Source of the DNA: Bacillota bacterium
GTDB taxonomy: Bacteria > Bacillota > Dehalobacteriia > UBA4068 > UBA4997
Length of the DNA stretch: 64,000 bases
Assembly (NCBI GenBank): GCA_021771915.1
Contig: JAETNY010000010.1
Span: 33,319-97,318, forward strand
Direction of reading: 5' to 3'
Below, one piece after another: positions 16,185 to 28,402 of this stretch. Within the stretch, counting starts at the first letter, position 1; every line of letters begins with the position of its first letter. Both the position numbers and the translations under genes were made by a program. The notes beneath the pieces are model-generated. The model saw only the letters and a program-made list of their open reading frames with translations, was not told where the DNA came from and did no database searches.

Positions 16185-18752
16185 ATGAAAGAGCCGGTAA
16201 ATCAAATCAGAAAAAATAAGGGCATTTATTTTTTTCTACCTATTATATTAATTTTTTGTATTTTAGGAACGCTTGTTTTTTCGATATCCCAGAAAATATC
16301 ACGTGAAATGTCTGATTCCGCAATCCAGAACCTGAGTGAGAGTCTGGATTTAATTAAGTGTACCATAGAATCTATTTTTAATAATGAAACAGAATTTCAA
16401 ATGCTGATTGCCCAGGAATTGGCGCGTGTGGATAATCCGGAAGAATATGTTCTTAATTATGAAAAAAATCGAACAATAGCTAAAATTTCTTTGATTATGG
16501 CCGGACAAACGCAGGGTGTTTCCAATGTCGATGAGGTTTTTTCGGCTGACGAACTGGATTTTTCGGCTGATAATATGATAAACGGCTTGTCGGTTTCACA
16601 ATCATATGTGAACTATATGGGCACCTGGGCTTATTCCATTAAATGTCCGGTGCAGAAAAACGGCCAGGAAATTGCCACGCTTTATATGGAATATACCTAT
16701 GATTTGATTGACCGTTTTCTGCCGGAGGGCTTTTATAATGCGCAGGCCACGCTCTATATCATGGACGCTGAAAGCGAGCGTTTTGTTTTAAAACCGGAGG
16801 GTATGGGCAAGCGCAGTGCCGGTCATCTGAATTTGGACGATTTTTACCGCGCCAATAATATTATAGATGACTCTCTCAGAACAGAAGTAAAGGATTGCTT
16901 AACCAATAATCAGAATATTTTGTTTTATCATTATATTCGTGGTGTGCATGCGCTTAATTATATGTGGTCAGTTAATGACGGTAATATTTTCCTGATTGGT
17001 TATGTGCCTGTTGAAGCCATTCAGCAGGAGGGCAAAACGGTTAACCAGAACCTTATTCTGGTTGTTGTGTCAATGTTGCTGGCTTTCTTCTTTTGCTGTC
17101 TTTTATATTATTTCAATCAGTGTCAGCAGCAAAAAATAGCCCGGGAAAGGGAAACGGAAAGGGAGATACACAATAAACAGTTATCTGAAGCCTTGTTGGC
17201 GGCGCAGATTGCCAGCAATTCCAAAACGATGTTTCTTTCCAATATGTCGCATGATATCCGCACGCCAATGAATGCGGTTTTGGGCTTTGCGCGTCTGCTG
17301 ACAACAGAAGCGGAAAATCCGGTTAAGGTCAGGGATTATACCAGCAAAATTATGGCTTCTGGTCAGCATTTGCTCAGCCTTATTAATGATGTTTTAGATG
17401 TTTCTAAAATTGAAAGCGGTAAGGTTGTGCTTAATATTGAGGAATTCACTCTGAATGATTTGGTGGCTTCTGTTGACGCGATTATTCAGCCAATGGCCAA
17501 GGCCAAACAGCAGAATTTTCATGTTGAGGTTACCGGAATTAAGCATGAATATCTGTTGGGCGATGAAACCAGAATGAACCAGATTTTAATTAATCTGCTT
17601 TCCAATGCCGTTAAATATACGCCAAATGGCGGTACTATCTGGTTCAGAATTATCGGCCAGAAGCAGCGCTCCAACCAATATGAGCATATTCGTATTGAGG
17701 TTGAGGATAATGGTTATGGCATGACCCAGGAATATCTGGCTACAATTTTTGAAGCCTTTACGCGTGCCGAGAACAGCACTACCAATAAGGTACAGGGGAC
17801 AGGTCTGGGCATGGCGATTACCAAGAATATTGTGGAACTGATGGGCGGCAGTATTGACGTAAGCAGTGAGGTCAATAAGGGCAGCCTGTTTAAGGTGGAT
17901 TTGGAATTTCGTATTCCTGAAGTGCAGATGGAGCGGAAATTCTGGGCGGAAAGCGGTATCAAACGTATTTTGGCCGTGGTGGAAGACTCTGAAACGGGCG
18001 ATAATATTAAAACCTTGATGGACGATATGGGCGTTGAGGTGGACTTGGCGCTGGATTTATCAGAGGCCAGGCAGTTGCTGGCTGCTGGACAGAGTTATCA
18101 GGTTGTTCTGCTGGACTGGTTTTTGCCTGATTTGGCCGGATTGCCGGCCTTAAAACAGTTGCGTGGTTTTTTGCCGGATAGCACGCCGATTTTCTGCTTG
18201 GCGGCTTATGATACAGAGGGGTTGGAGGCTGCGCTGGAAATTGAGAATGTGGATATTATCAATAAACCATTTTTTGTGTCGGCCTTTAAGGAGAGACTTT
18301 TGATTATACAATCCGGTGAAGATAAAACGGAGGATTTGGAACCGGAAATAGAAGATAATTTGGAGGGGTTGCATTTTCTGGCCGCAGAGGATAATGAGAT
18401 TAACGCCGAGATTTTAACGGAGATTTTGGATATGGAGGGGGCCAGCTGTGAAATTGTGGAAAATGGCCAGCTGGCTGTGGAGCGCTTTGCGCAGGCCTCT
18501 ATCGCTGAATTTGACGCGATTTTAATGGACGTTCAAATGCCAGTTATGAACGGTTATGATGCAACCAGGGCTATCCGGGCTTTGGCGCGTGACGATGCCC
18601 GGGAAATTCCGATTATTGCCATGACGGCTAACGCCTTTGCGGAAGATGAAAAGGCGGCTTTAGACGCTGGTATGAACGCACATGTGGCTAAACCGATTGA
18701 TGTTGATTTGTTGAAAAAGGTTATAAGACAATATACTAAACGGGAGGCATAG
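16185..18752 (+). CDS. Membrane hybrid sensor histidine kinase with two receiver domains
   Basis: An 855-residue protein. Residues 15-40 form a membrane helix, an extracellular sensor region of about 250 residues follows (Cache-like in size and layout, not proven), and a second helix lies at about 292-315. A HisKA domain follows, with phospho-acceptor H356 in MSHDIRTPMNAVLG, then an HATPase domain (N-box INLLSNAVKYTP, GTGLGMAI). Receiver 1 has acidic VEDSE, D644 in LLDWFLPD and lysine in NKPF. Receiver 2 has AEDNEIN, D782 in MDVQMPVMNG and lysine in AKPI. Start: ATG 16170 is also in frame, but 16185 is better spaced from GGGG. No DNA-binding output domain is present. The next gene begins immediately after its stop. 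Confidence 0.9.
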   Translation: MKEPVNQIRKNKGIYFFLPIILIFCILGTLVFSISQKISREMSDSAIQNLSESLDLIKCTIESIFNNETEFQMLIAQELARVDNPEEYVLNYEKNRTIAKISLIMAGQTQGVSNVDEVFSADELDFSADNMINGLSVSQSYVNYMGTWAYSIKCPVQKNGQEIATLYMEYTYDLIDRFLPEGFYNAQATLYIMDAESERFVLKPEGMGKRSAGHLNLDDFYRANNIIDDSLRTEVKDCLTNNQNILFYHYIRGVHALNYMWSVNDGNIFLIGYVPVEAIQQEGKTVNQNLILVVVSMLLAFFFCCLLYYFNQCQQQKIARERETEREIHNKQLSEALLAAQIASNSKTMFLSNMSHDIRTPMNAVLGFARLLTTEAENPVKVRDYTSKIMASGQHLLSLINDVLDVSKIESGKVVLNIEEFTLNDLVASVDAIIQPMAKAKQQNFHVEVTGIKHEYLLGDETRMNQILINLLSNAVKYTPNGGTIWFRIIGQKQRSNQYEHIRIEVEDNGYGMTQEYLATIFEAFTRAENSTTNKVQGTGLGMAITKNIVELMGGSIDVSSEVNKGSLFKVDLEFRIPEVQMERKFWAESGIKRILAVVEDSETGDNIKTLMDDMGVEVDLALDLSEARQLLAAGQSYQVVLLDWFLPDLAGLPALKQLRGFLPDSTPIFCLAAYDTEGLEAALEIENVDIINKPFFVSAFKERLLIIQSGEDKTEDLEPEIEDNLEGLHFLAAEDNEINAEILTEILDMEGASCEIVENGQLAVERFAQASIAEFDAILMDVQMPVMNGYDATRAIRALARDDAREIPIIAMTANAFAEDEKAALDAGMNAHVAKPIDVDLLKKVIRQYTKREA

Positions 18753-20066
18753 ATGATGAAGAAAAAATTTAACACCAGAAAATGCCTGGCAGCCGGGCTG
18801 GCGCTGCTGACGCTGTTTATGCTTACGGCCTGCGGCGAGCCTAAAGATGACGCAAGTATGATTATTTCTTCTGAAAGGGACGTCAGAACTGTTAATTTGT
18901 TTAGTCCTATGGAAAAAACTGACCCCAATGTGGAAAATGTGGCCAGAAGCGCAACGGATATGACCGTACTTTTGGCAGAGGAAAAGTTGGGCGTGCGAGT
19001 TGCATACCGTACCTATACAGCGGAGGATAGCAAAGATAAAACCTACGATGATGTAGTTTTGGATAGAGCGCGCAACGATATGGACGATTTATATTTGTTA
19101 AATCCCGATGTTATTATGGCACTGGCGGCGGAGGGCAAGTTGATGGATTTGTCCGGTCTGGACTGCGCACAAAATCTGCGTGATGTTGTGCTGGCGGCCA
19201 ATATGGTGGACGGTAAGCTGGTGGCTGTTCCGCAGGAAGTTGTGGCTTATGGTCTGTTCATTAATAAGGATATATTTGACGCCTGCAATCTGGAGTTGCC
19301 GAATACGCCGGAGGAATTTTTGGAATGTTGCCGGGTTCTTCAGGAAAACGGCTATGAAACGCCGATTGGCGCTAACCGTTGGTGGCTGGAAACCTTTGTG
19401 CTGGCGATTGCTTATGCCGATTTGTATAATGGCGGCGACGTTGAGGCTGAAATTGCGGCGCTGAACAGCGGTGAGCGTAAATATAGCGATTATATGCGCC
19501 CTGGCTTTGAATTTTTGCAGGAATTGATTGATAAAGGTTATATTGATACGGAAAAGGCTCTGAACAGCGAGGCGGTTGAGGGCGAGGGCGCAGATTTTCG
19601 AGCCCAGATAACGCCGATTGTTATGGCCTATTGGGGTGCGGCCAACACTGAAACTGCCTATGGCGGCACAGATTTTGAAATGCAGGTTATCGGTTTCCCC
19701 ACACATCTGGGGCAGATGCCGGTTATATCGATGACCGGTTTTGGCGTGGGCATTAATGCAGAACATGCCGAGGACGCTATGGCGGTGCTTGATGTGATAA
19801 CCTCTGATGAGGCTCTGCAAATCTATGCGGAAATTAATCGGGTCATTTCACCCTCTGAAAATGTCAAGGTGGATTGTGTGCCGGCTTTGAAGCCGCTGAA
19901 TGACCGGATTGAAGAAAATGTTTATGTTCTGGGCTCCAATGCCAATATGAAGCTGGAGCAATGGGGCAATACCTGTCTGATAGTGCGTCAGCTGCTGGCT
20001 GGCGCCACGGTTGATGAATGTATGGCAGAGTTTGACCGTTTGCAGGCTGAAACATTGCCTGAGTAA
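18753..20066 (+). CDS. Extracellular solute-binding lipoprotein, partner of the kinase
   Basis: A 437-residue lipoprotein with signal peptide and lipobox LTAC at C27, and a family 1 (sugar-type) solute-binding architecture (LYLLNPDVIMALAAEGKLMDLS, VVAYGLFINKDIFDACNLELPNTPEEFLECCRVLQ, GFGVGINAEHAEDAMAVLD). It starts directly after the stop of the hybrid kinase gene, and no permease or ATPase gene is adjacent. That suggests it delivers a ligand signal to the kinase's external domain rather than feeding an importer. This is inference from gene order. A strong terminator follows. Confidence 0.88.
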   Translation: MMKKKFNTRKCLAAGLALLTLFMLTACGEPKDDASMIISSERDVRTVNLFSPMEKTDPNVENVARSATDMTVLLAEEKLGVRVAYRTYTAEDSKDKTYDDVVLDRARNDMDDLYLLNPDVIMALAAEGKLMDLSGLDCAQNLRDVVLAANMVDGKLVAVPQEVVAYGLFINKDIFDACNLELPNTPEEFLECCRVLQENGYETPIGANRWWLETFVLAIAYADLYNGGDVEAEIAALNSGERKYSDYMRPGFEFLQELIDKGYIDTEKALNSEAVEGEGADFRAQITPIVMAYWGAANTETAYGGTDFEMQVIGFPTHLGQMPVISMTGFGVGINAEHAEDAMAVLDVITSDEALQIYAEINRVISPSENVKVDCVPALKPLNDRIEENVYVLGSNANMKLEQWGNTCLIVRQLLAGATVDECMAEFDRLQAETLPE

Positions 20067-20072
20067 TATTTT

Positions 20073-20112
20073 AAGTGCAACTCTTTTCTGTAAAAAGAGT
20101 TGCACTTTTTTT
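20073..20112 (+). terminator. Intrinsic terminator
   Basis: AAGTGCAACTCTTTT pairs with AAAAGAGTTGCACTT around a CTGTA loop, followed by T7. It ends the kinase/binding-protein transcript and overlaps the -35 of the gap promoter. Confidence 0.92.
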
Positions 20113-20128
20113 ATAGATATGGTAAAAT
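20100..20128 (+). promoter_or_regulatory. Probable promoter of the glycolytic operon
   Basis: TTGCAC (20100-20105), 17 bp, TAAAAT (20123-20128). A weaker second candidate is TTGCCT at about 20166. The leader would be 120-160 nt. Confidence 0.55.
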
Positions 20129-20205
20129 GAATATAGAATACAATAATATGGAATAAAAACAAAAGTTGCCTTTTAAAGCAGCACTATATATTTTTGCCTT
20201 TTTAG

Positions 20206-21303
<1,098 letters not shown>

Positions 21304-21317
21304 TATGCTAATTGAAC

Positions 21318-21351
21318 AAAAGTATCGGTTATAATTATAACCGATACTTTT
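21318..21351 (+). repeat. Perfect 34-bp palindrome between gap and pgk
   Basis: Two exact 17-bp arms, each AAAAGTATCGGTTATAA and its complement, with no spacer. As RNA it forms a stem with A and U ends, so it could work as a partial terminator, a processing site or a protein-binding site. Confidence 0.85.
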
Positions 21352-21389
21352 GGCGCATTTATCTGCTGTTAAAAAAGGGGAGATTTAAA

Positions 21390-22589
21390 ATGGCTATTGC
21401 AACTTATCATAAAAAAACAATTCGTGATATTGATGTTTGTGGCAAACGTATTCTGATGCGTGTTGATTATAATGTGCCGCGAGATGACAAAGGCGAGCCG
21501 ACAGATTTAACGCGGATTAACGGCACTTTGCCCACTCTGCATTATCTGCTGAAGCGCGGCGCCAGCGTGGTTTTGATGAGCCATTTGGGGCGGCCGAAAG
21601 GCGAGCGAAATATGAAATATTCTTTGGCTAATCTGGTGCCTTATCTGACGCGGCTTTTGGATACCAAAGTTGATTTCTGTGAGGATTGTATTGGACCCAA
21701 GACCGAGGAGATGGCGCAGGCCTTGCAGCCTGGTGAAGTTTTGTTGTTGGAAAACCTGCGTTTTTATCGTGAGGAGGAGGCCAACGATAAGGGCTTTGCG
21801 GCCAAGTTGGCTAAACTGGGCGAAATTTATGTAAACGACGCTTTTGGTACTGTGCATCGGGCGCATGCTTCTATTGCTGCGATTGCCGAGTATCTACCGG
21901 CGGTTTCCGGTTTGTTGCTGGAAAAAGATTTGGTGATGATGAGCAAAATTTTAACGGCTCCTTACCGTCCCTGCGTGGCGATTATGGGCGGCGCTAAGGT
22001 TAGTGATAAAATCGGCGTGATTAAAAATCTGTTGCCAAAGGTGGATAGACTGCTGATTGGCGGCGCCATGGCCAACACTTTCCTTCATGCGATGGGGCAT
22101 AATATGGGCGCTTCCAAACTTTCCGAGGATTATGTGGAATTGGTGCGCGAACTTTTGCAGAATGATATTGAAAAGAAGATTGTGCTGCCAGATGATTTGA
22201 TTGTGGCGGATAAGTTTGATAATGATGCGCATTACCGCAACATGGGCGTGGGCGAGGTGCCGGAGGGCTGGATGGCGCTGGATATGGGCGAAAAGACAAT
22301 TAACACCTATTCCGCGATTATCCGCAGTGCGGCCACGGTTATCTGGAACGGCCCGATGGGCGTTTTTGAGATGCCTAATTTTGCGAAAGGTACCGAGGCG
22401 ATAGCGGTTGCCTGCGCCAAATCACAGGGCTCCACGATTGTGGGCGGCGGCGATTCTCTGGCGGCGATTGACCAGGTTGGCGTAAACTATATGATTACAC
22501 ATGTTTCCACCGGCGGCGGTTCCACTTTGGAATATCTGGAGGGGCGGCGTTTGCCTGGCGTGGACGTCCTGCTGGAAGCAGAGGAATAA
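21390..22589 (+). CDS. pgk: Phosphoglycerate kinase
   Basis: Transfers phosphate from 1,3-bisphosphoglycerate to ADP. The 399 residues have the N-terminal MRVDYNVP motif, substrate-binding SHLGRPKG, the hinge region, [11 protein letters not shown], and [11 protein letters not shown] with [13 protein letters not shown] in the nucleotide domain. Start: an upstream in-frame ATG at 21312 lies inside the intergenic palindrome region. ATG 21390 follows AAGGGGAG and is the family start. It is 86 nt from gap. Confidence 0.97.
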   Translation: MAIATYHKKTIRDIDVCGKRILMRVDYNVPRDDKGEPTDLTRINGTLPTLHYLLKRGASVVLMSHLGRPKGERNMKYSLANLVPYLTRLLDTKVDFCEDCIGPKTEEMAQALQPGEVLLLENLRFYREEEANDKGFAAKLAKLGEIYVNDAFGTVHRAHASIAAIAEYLPAVSGLLLEKDLVMMSKILTAPYRPCVAIMGGAKVSDKIGVIKNLLPKVDRLLIGGAMANTFLHAMGHNMGASKLSEDYVELVRELLQNDIEKKIVLPDDLIVADKFDNDAHYRNMGVGEVPEGWMALDMGEKTINTYSAIIRSAATVIWNGPMGVFEMPNFAKGTEAIAVACAKSQGSTIVGGGDSLAAIDQVGVNYMITHVSTGGGSTLEYLEGRRLPGVDVLLEAEE

Positions 22590-22622
22590 AAGCAATAATA
22601 TAATTAACGGGTGGTATAGAAT

Positions 22623-23390
22623 ATGAGAAAAACCTTGCTGGCGGCAAACTGGAAGATGAATAAAACAGCGGCGGAGGCCATAAGCTGGTTGAACGATTTT
22701 TATGGAATGGCTGCTGAAAAGGCCGCAGAAAAGGATTTGGTGGAGGTTGCGGTTTGCGCGCCTTTCACGGCGCTTTATGCGCTTTATCAGGAGCGCCAGC
22801 GGCTGGGCGCTGTTATGGGTCTGGGGGCGCAGAATATTTTCTGGCAGGAAAAAGGTGCTTTCACCGGCGAGATTTCTGCCGCAATGTTGCAGGAGTTTCA
22901 GACCAAATATGTAATTTGCGGCCATTCTGAACGCCGTGTGTTGTTGCAGGAGTCCAGTGAAATGGTTTCTCGCAAATGTGGTGCGGCTGTTAATGCCGGT
23001 ATGACGCCGATTATCTGCGTGGGTGAGAGCATCAGCGTACGCCGTGGCGGTTTGCTGCGCCAGTGGCTGGAGGCGCAGCTTTATGAGAGCCTGAGTTTTT
23101 GGGATAATCAGCAGGAAATTGTGGTGGCCTATGAGCCGGTTTGGGCGATTGGCACCAAGCAGGCGGCCACAACGGCCGACGCGCAGGAGGCCTGTGGCTA
23201 TATTCGTCAGATTTTGCGTGAACGCGCTGGTGATATAGCCGATGATATTCGGATTTTGTATGGCGGCGGCGTTACTCCGGAAAATATTAGCGGTCTGTTA
23301 ATCTGCGATGATGTGGACGGCGCGCTGGTGGGCGGTTCCTCCCTGGACGCGGCGGCTTTTGATAAGATTGTGATGGCCGCGGTTGAATAA
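22623..23390 (+). CDS. tpiA: Triosephosphate isomerase
   Basis: Interconverts dihydroxyacetone phosphate and glyceraldehyde-3-phosphate. In 255 residues the catalytic set is complete: K11 in NWKMNK, H101 in CGHSERR, E171 in YEPVWAIG, plus the phosphate loop LYGGGVTPENI and GALVGGSSL. It lies 33 nt after pgk. Confidence 0.97.
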   Translation: MRKTLLAANWKMNKTAAEAISWLNDFYGMAAEKAAEKDLVEVAVCAPFTALYALYQERQRLGAVMGLGAQNIFWQEKGAFTGEISAAMLQEFQTKYVICGHSERRVLLQESSEMVSRKCGAAVNAGMTPIICVGESISVRRGGLLRQWLEAQLYESLSFWDNQQEIVVAYEPVWAIGTKQAATTADAQEACGYIRQILRERAGDIADDIRILYGGGVTPENISGLLICDDVDGALVGGSSLDAAAFDKIVMAAVE

Positions 23391-23416
23391 GCAGAAATAA
23401 AGAGGTATATTATAAT

Positions 23417-24940
23417 ATGAAAAAACCCGTAATGCTTTGCATTTTGGACGGCTGGGGTATGCCCACTGGTCTGCCGGGTGATGCGCTGTCAATGGCGCAG
23501 CTGCCCAATTTTAATACGCTTTGGCAGGATTGTCCTCATACGCAGTTGGCGGCCAGCGGTTTGGCGGTTGGTCTGCCGGACGGTCTGATGGGCAATTCAG
23601 AGGTTGGTCATTTGAATATTGGCGCCGGGCGTGTGGTCTATCAGGACCTGACAGCGATTGATAAGGCTATTGCTGACGGCGATTTTGCGCAAAATCCGGC
23701 GCTGCTGGCGGCTTGTCAGGCGGCGCTTAAAGGCTCCGGCCGTTTGCATTTGCTGGGGCTGCTTTCTGATGGCGGCGTACATAGTCATTATGAGCATTTG
23801 CTGGCGTTGCTGCGTCTGGCCGAGGCGCAGGGCGTGCCGGAAGTTTTTGTGCATTGCCTTATGGACGGACGCGATGTGCCGCCCACCAGCGGCCTGAGTT
23901 ATCTGCAAAAGTTGCAGGCGCAGCTGGCGCAGACCGGTTATGGCCGGATTGGTCTGGTTTGCGGCCGTTTTTGGGCGATGGACCGGGATAAGCGTTGGGA
24001 CAGGGTTGAGCGTGCCTGGCGCGCTATGGTTCTGGGCGAGGCCCCCAAGGCGGCGGATTTGTTGGCGGCGGTTAAGGACAGCTATGCGGCCGATGTGACG
24101 GACGAATTTGTTGAGCCGGTTTTGCCGGCCGATTATGACTGCACTTTACAGAACGGCGACGCAGTTGTTTTCTATAATTTCCGGGCGGACCGGGCGCGTG
24201 AGATTACCCGGGCGCTGACCGAGCCGGATTTTGCTGAATTTGCGCGGCCGGTTGTGCCAAGCCTGCATTATTGCTGTATGACGGAATATGACGCGACGTT
24301 TAATTTGCCGGTGGCCTTTTTGCGCCGGCCGCCGGCTAAAACGCTGGGCGAGGTGGCGGCGGCGGCCGGTTTGAAGCAACTGCGTATTGCAGAAACGGAA
24401 AAGTACGCACACGTTACGTTGTTCTTTAACGGCGGCATTGAAGAACCCAATCCTGGCGAGGAGCGTATTCTGGTACCTTCGCCTAAGGTGGCAACCTATG
24501 ATTTGCAGCCGGAAATGAGCGCGCCGGAAGTTTGCCGTCGGGTGGTGGAGGCTATCCGCGGCGGTGAATTTGACCTGATAATTTTGAATTTGGCCAATCC
24601 GGATATGGTGGGGCATACCGGTATTATTCCGGCGGCGGTTAAGGCTGTGGAAACTGTCGATAATTGTCTGGGGCAGATTGTTGAAGCTATCCAGGCGGTG
24701 GACGGTCAGCTTTTGGTGACGGCTGACCATGGCAATGTGGAGCGGCTGCTTGACGAGGAGGGCCAGCCGGTAACGGCGCATACTACCTCACCGGTGCCGC
24801 TGATTTATGTGGCTAATAACACCGTTGGTGCAAAACTGGCCGAGGGCGGCGCGTTATGCGATTTGGCGCCGACATTACTGGAACTTTTGGGCGTGACTCA
24901 GCCGGCGGAGATGACCGGGCGTAGTCTTTTGCAATATTAA
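23417..24940 (+). CDS. gpmI: 2,3-bisphosphoglycerate-independent phosphoglycerate mutase
   Basis: Isomerises 3- and 2-phosphoglycerate using two divalent metals. The 507-residue length is standard. The N-terminal metal site CILDGWG and the catalytic serine S61 in GNSEVGHLNIGAGR are present, with HVHCLMDGRDVPP-type substrate motifs and the C-terminal metal ligands in NPDMVGHTG and TADHGNVE. It is 26 nt after tpiA. A distant paralogue of the ApgM type is encoded at 3362-4582. Confidence 0.96.
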   Translation: MKKPVMLCILDGWGMPTGLPGDALSMAQLPNFNTLWQDCPHTQLAASGLAVGLPDGLMGNSEVGHLNIGAGRVVYQDLTAIDKAIADGDFAQNPALLAACQAALKGSGRLHLLGLLSDGGVHSHYEHLLALLRLAEAQGVPEVFVHCLMDGRDVPPTSGLSYLQKLQAQLAQTGYGRIGLVCGRFWAMDRDKRWDRVERAWRAMVLGEAPKAADLLAAVKDSYAADVTDEFVEPVLPADYDCTLQNGDAVVFYNFRADRAREITRALTEPDFAEFARPVVPSLHYCCMTEYDATFNLPVAFLRRPPAKTLGEVAAAAGLKQLRIAETEKYAHVTLFFNGGIEEPNPGEERILVPSPKVATYDLQPEMSAPEVCRRVVEAIRGGEFDLIILNLANPDMVGHTGIIPAAVKAVETVDNCLGQIVEAIQAVDGQLLVTADHGNVERLLDEEGQPVTAHTTSPVPLIYVANNTVGAKLAEGGALCDLAPTLLELLGVTQPAEMTGRSLLQY

Positions 24941-24981
24941 AAGCATGGAAAAAATCAATATATAGAAGAAACAGGAAATAA

Positions 24982-26280
<1,299 letters not shown>

Positions 26281-26292
26281 CCGGTGCGGATA

Positions 26293-26922
26293 ATGAAGAT
26301 AAAGAAAATGATGGCGGCGCTACTGGCAGTTGTACTGCTTGCGGCGCTTGCTGCCTGTACGGCTGGCACGGATAAGCAGCTGGCGGATAATAAAGCTAAA
26401 ATTACCACGGCGGAGGTTGAAAAAATCTGGCGCAGTTTGTGCTTTGCCTATAAGGATTGCACCGAGGCGGAGGCTTTGAACACTTTGATTTACCAAAGAG
26501 TTTACGTTTGGGAAGCCGATAGTTTGGGCTTGCTGCCAGACATTGAAGAAGCCCACCAGCAGGTGCGGCAGAATTATGAAACCATTCAGGCCGGCGCCGC
26601 CGCCGGGAACCCAGAACAAAACCCGGGCGCACAGGAAGCCTGGGGTGTTTTGCAGGAGTATCTGGCTTATACCGGTTTCAGCGAAGCGGAATATCTGGAA
26701 ATGGCGGCAGAAACCTGGCAGGTTTTGGAAGCGGCCGGTATTTTGCGTGAGCGAGTTTATGCGGAGCTTTCGCCGGCTGCTGATGAATGGGAAAAGAACC
26801 TTGCTTTTGGGGAATATGGCGAGGCGTTAATTGAAAAATATAAGGATTGTCTGGTGGAAGATGATTTGCTTCCTTTGTTGACGGACGCGCTGACAGATGA
26901 AGTAACAATTAGCTATGAATAA
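26293..26922 (+). CDS. Lipoprotein with SurA-like N-terminal region
   Basis: A 209-residue lipoprotein: KIKK start, hydrophobic core and lipobox LAAC, then a helical domain. The pattern of a helix followed by LIYQRVYVWEADSLGLLPDIEEAHQQV resembles the SurA/PrsA N-terminal chaperone domain, but no peptidyl-prolyl isomerase domain follows. The function is not known. Start: GTG 26284 is also in frame, and neither candidate has a good ribosome site, so it may be read by coupling from eno, 12 nt upstream. It overlaps trmO by 8 nt. Confidence 0.75.
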   Translation: MKIKKMMAALLAVVLLAALAACTAGTDKQLADNKAKITTAEVEKIWRSLCFAYKDCTEAEALNTLIYQRVYVWEADSLGLLPDIEEAHQQVRQNYETIQAGAAAGNPEQNPGAQEAWGVLQEYLAYTGFSEAEYLEMAAETWQVLEAAGILRERVYAELSPAADEWEKNLAFGEYGEALIEKYKDCLVEDDLLPLLTDALTDEVTISYE

Positions 26923-27640
26923 CGAAATCAATTTGAAAATTATCGGCCACGTTTACAATGATTATGACGGTAAGTTCGGCATACCGCGCCAGAGTGGTCT
27001 GGTGCCGGAGGTTGTTTCGCGCGTGGTGCTGCGGCAGGAATATCAAAGGCCGGAGGCTTTTCGTGGGTTGTCGGGTTTCTCGCATATCTGGTTAATCTGG
27101 CTGTTTTCAGAGTTCTGGGAAAAAAGAGCGCCAAAAGACGAGTGGTCGCCGACGGTGCGGCCGCCGCGTCTGGGCGGCAATCAGCGCGTGGGCGTTTTTG
27201 CCAGCCGCTCGCCAAACCGGCCCAATCCGCTGGGGCTTTCCGTGGTGCGCCTGTTGGCGGTGCAGCCGAACGCTGCCGGGGAGGGCATGGAGCTTTTGGT
27301 GGCCGGCGCGGACATTTTGAATGGTACGCCGATTTTGGATATTAAGCCTTATGTGCCTTATGCCGACGCGGTGCCGCAGGCGCAGGGCGGCTTTGCCGTT
27401 TCGCCGGAAGATGAGAGGGCGCGCGCCTTGCAGGTTGTTGTGCCGCCGGAGCTGCTGCAAAAACTGCCGCCGGAAAAGCGCCCGTCGCTGCTGGCGGTTT
27501 TGGCGCAGGACCCACGCCCGGCCTATCATGCCGGCCGACAGGAGACAGAGCGCGTGTATGGCTTAAGCTTTGCCGGTTTTAATATTCGCTTTCAGGTGCA
27601 GGGCGAAATTTTGCAGGTTTTGGCGGTGGATTTGCTGTGA
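26915..27640 (+). CDS. trmO: tRNA (t6A37) N6-methyltransferase TrmO (TsaA/YaeB family)
   Basis: Methylates N6-threonylcarbamoyladenosine at position 37 of some threonine tRNAs with S-adenosylmethionine. The 241 residues have the VirR/TsaA beta-barrel motifs FSHIWLIWLF, VRPPRLGGNQRVGVFASRSPNRPNPLGLS and GADILNGTPILDIKPYVPYAD. The C-terminal part is the smaller YaeB-type subdomain. It overlaps the preceding lipoprotein gene and belongs to the end of the glycolytic transcript. Confidence 0.92.
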   Translation: MNNEINLKIIGHVYNDYDGKFGIPRQSGLVPEVVSRVVLRQEYQRPEAFRGLSGFSHIWLIWLFSEFWEKRAPKDEWSPTVRPPRLGGNQRVGVFASRSPNRPNPLGLSVVRLLAVQPNAAGEGMELLVAGADILNGTPILDIKPYVPYADAVPQAQGGFAVSPEDERARALQVVVPPELLQKLPPEKRPSLLAVLAQDPRPAYHAGRQETERVYGLSFAGFNIRFQVQGEILQVLAVDLL

Positions 27641-27650
27641 GGTGTATTAA

Positions 27651-28340
27651 ATGAAAGGCAATGTTCAAAACTGGCTTTGGGTTTCTCTGCCGTTTGCGCT
27701 GCTTTTGCTTCTGATTGTTCATTTGGAACTGCCGGAAAAATATAGCGAAGCCGAGGTTATGTCGCCGGATTTTCTTCGCAAATTTATATGCGCGGACTAT
27801 GCCAAAAGTGGGCGGACGATTGTCTCAAACGAATTGGATATTATGGATATCCAAAAGTTGGATGACCGGGTGTTTGTGGCTTATGCCTTACAACAGGGCG
27901 TGGACGCTGCTGATTATGACGTGGCGGAGTTCAAGGAGCATTACGGCAACTATATTTTTGTCGGGCGGAATTGCTATTGCTCCCAGGTGGATATTCCAGA
28001 ACTGGCCGGCGTTCGCGTGATGACCAATTATGGTATTAATAGCGATGAGCCGCAGGGTTATTACTATCTGTTTTTAAGCAAAGCGGAAAATCTGCGCTGG
28101 ATAAAGCTGTTTTATAAAAATGATAGCCAGGGCTATGAAAAACCTGATGAGAGTTGGCAGCTGATTGAGGAACTGGAAGTGGATAAATGTCCGGCCATAC
28201 TGATTATGCCGGATATTAAGCCGCCGGAGGACAGCCAAAGTGGCGCATACCGCACTTATTACACTTTTTGGGACAAGAACGGCGAGGAAATGGCCTTTTG
28301 GAGTTGCAATCATTCTTATGAAACGTATGTAGGGAATTAG
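27651..28340 (+). CDS. Membrane-anchored protein of unknown function
   Basis: A 229-residue protein with an N-terminal hydrophobic helix at about 8-24 and no lipobox or clear cleavage site, then a mixed alpha/beta exposed domain with several Y, W and D residues and four cysteines. I recognise no family. It starts 10 nt after trmO and precedes a strong terminator, so it is the last gene of the long gap-to-here transcript. Confidence 0.7.
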   Translation: MKGNVQNWLWVSLPFALLLLLIVHLELPEKYSEAEVMSPDFLRKFICADYAKSGRTIVSNELDIMDIQKLDDRVFVAYALQQGVDAADYDVAEFKEHYGNYIFVGRNCYCSQVDIPELAGVRVMTNYGINSDEPQGYYYLFLSKAENLRWIKLFYKNDSQGYEKPDESWQLIEELEVDKCPAILIMPDIKPPEDSQSGAYRTYYTFWDKNGEEMAFWSCNHSYETYVGN

Positions 28341-28389
28341 AAAAAGACAAAGCGGCCTGCGGTTTAATAAGGCTGTTTTGTCTTTTTTT
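28341..28389 (+). terminator. Terminator of the glycolytic operon
   Basis: AAAAAGACAA pairs with TTGTCTTTTT, with inner GCCT/AGGC pairing, ending in T7. Confidence 0.85.
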
Positions 28390-28402
28390 GTTGAAAAAAA
28401 GG

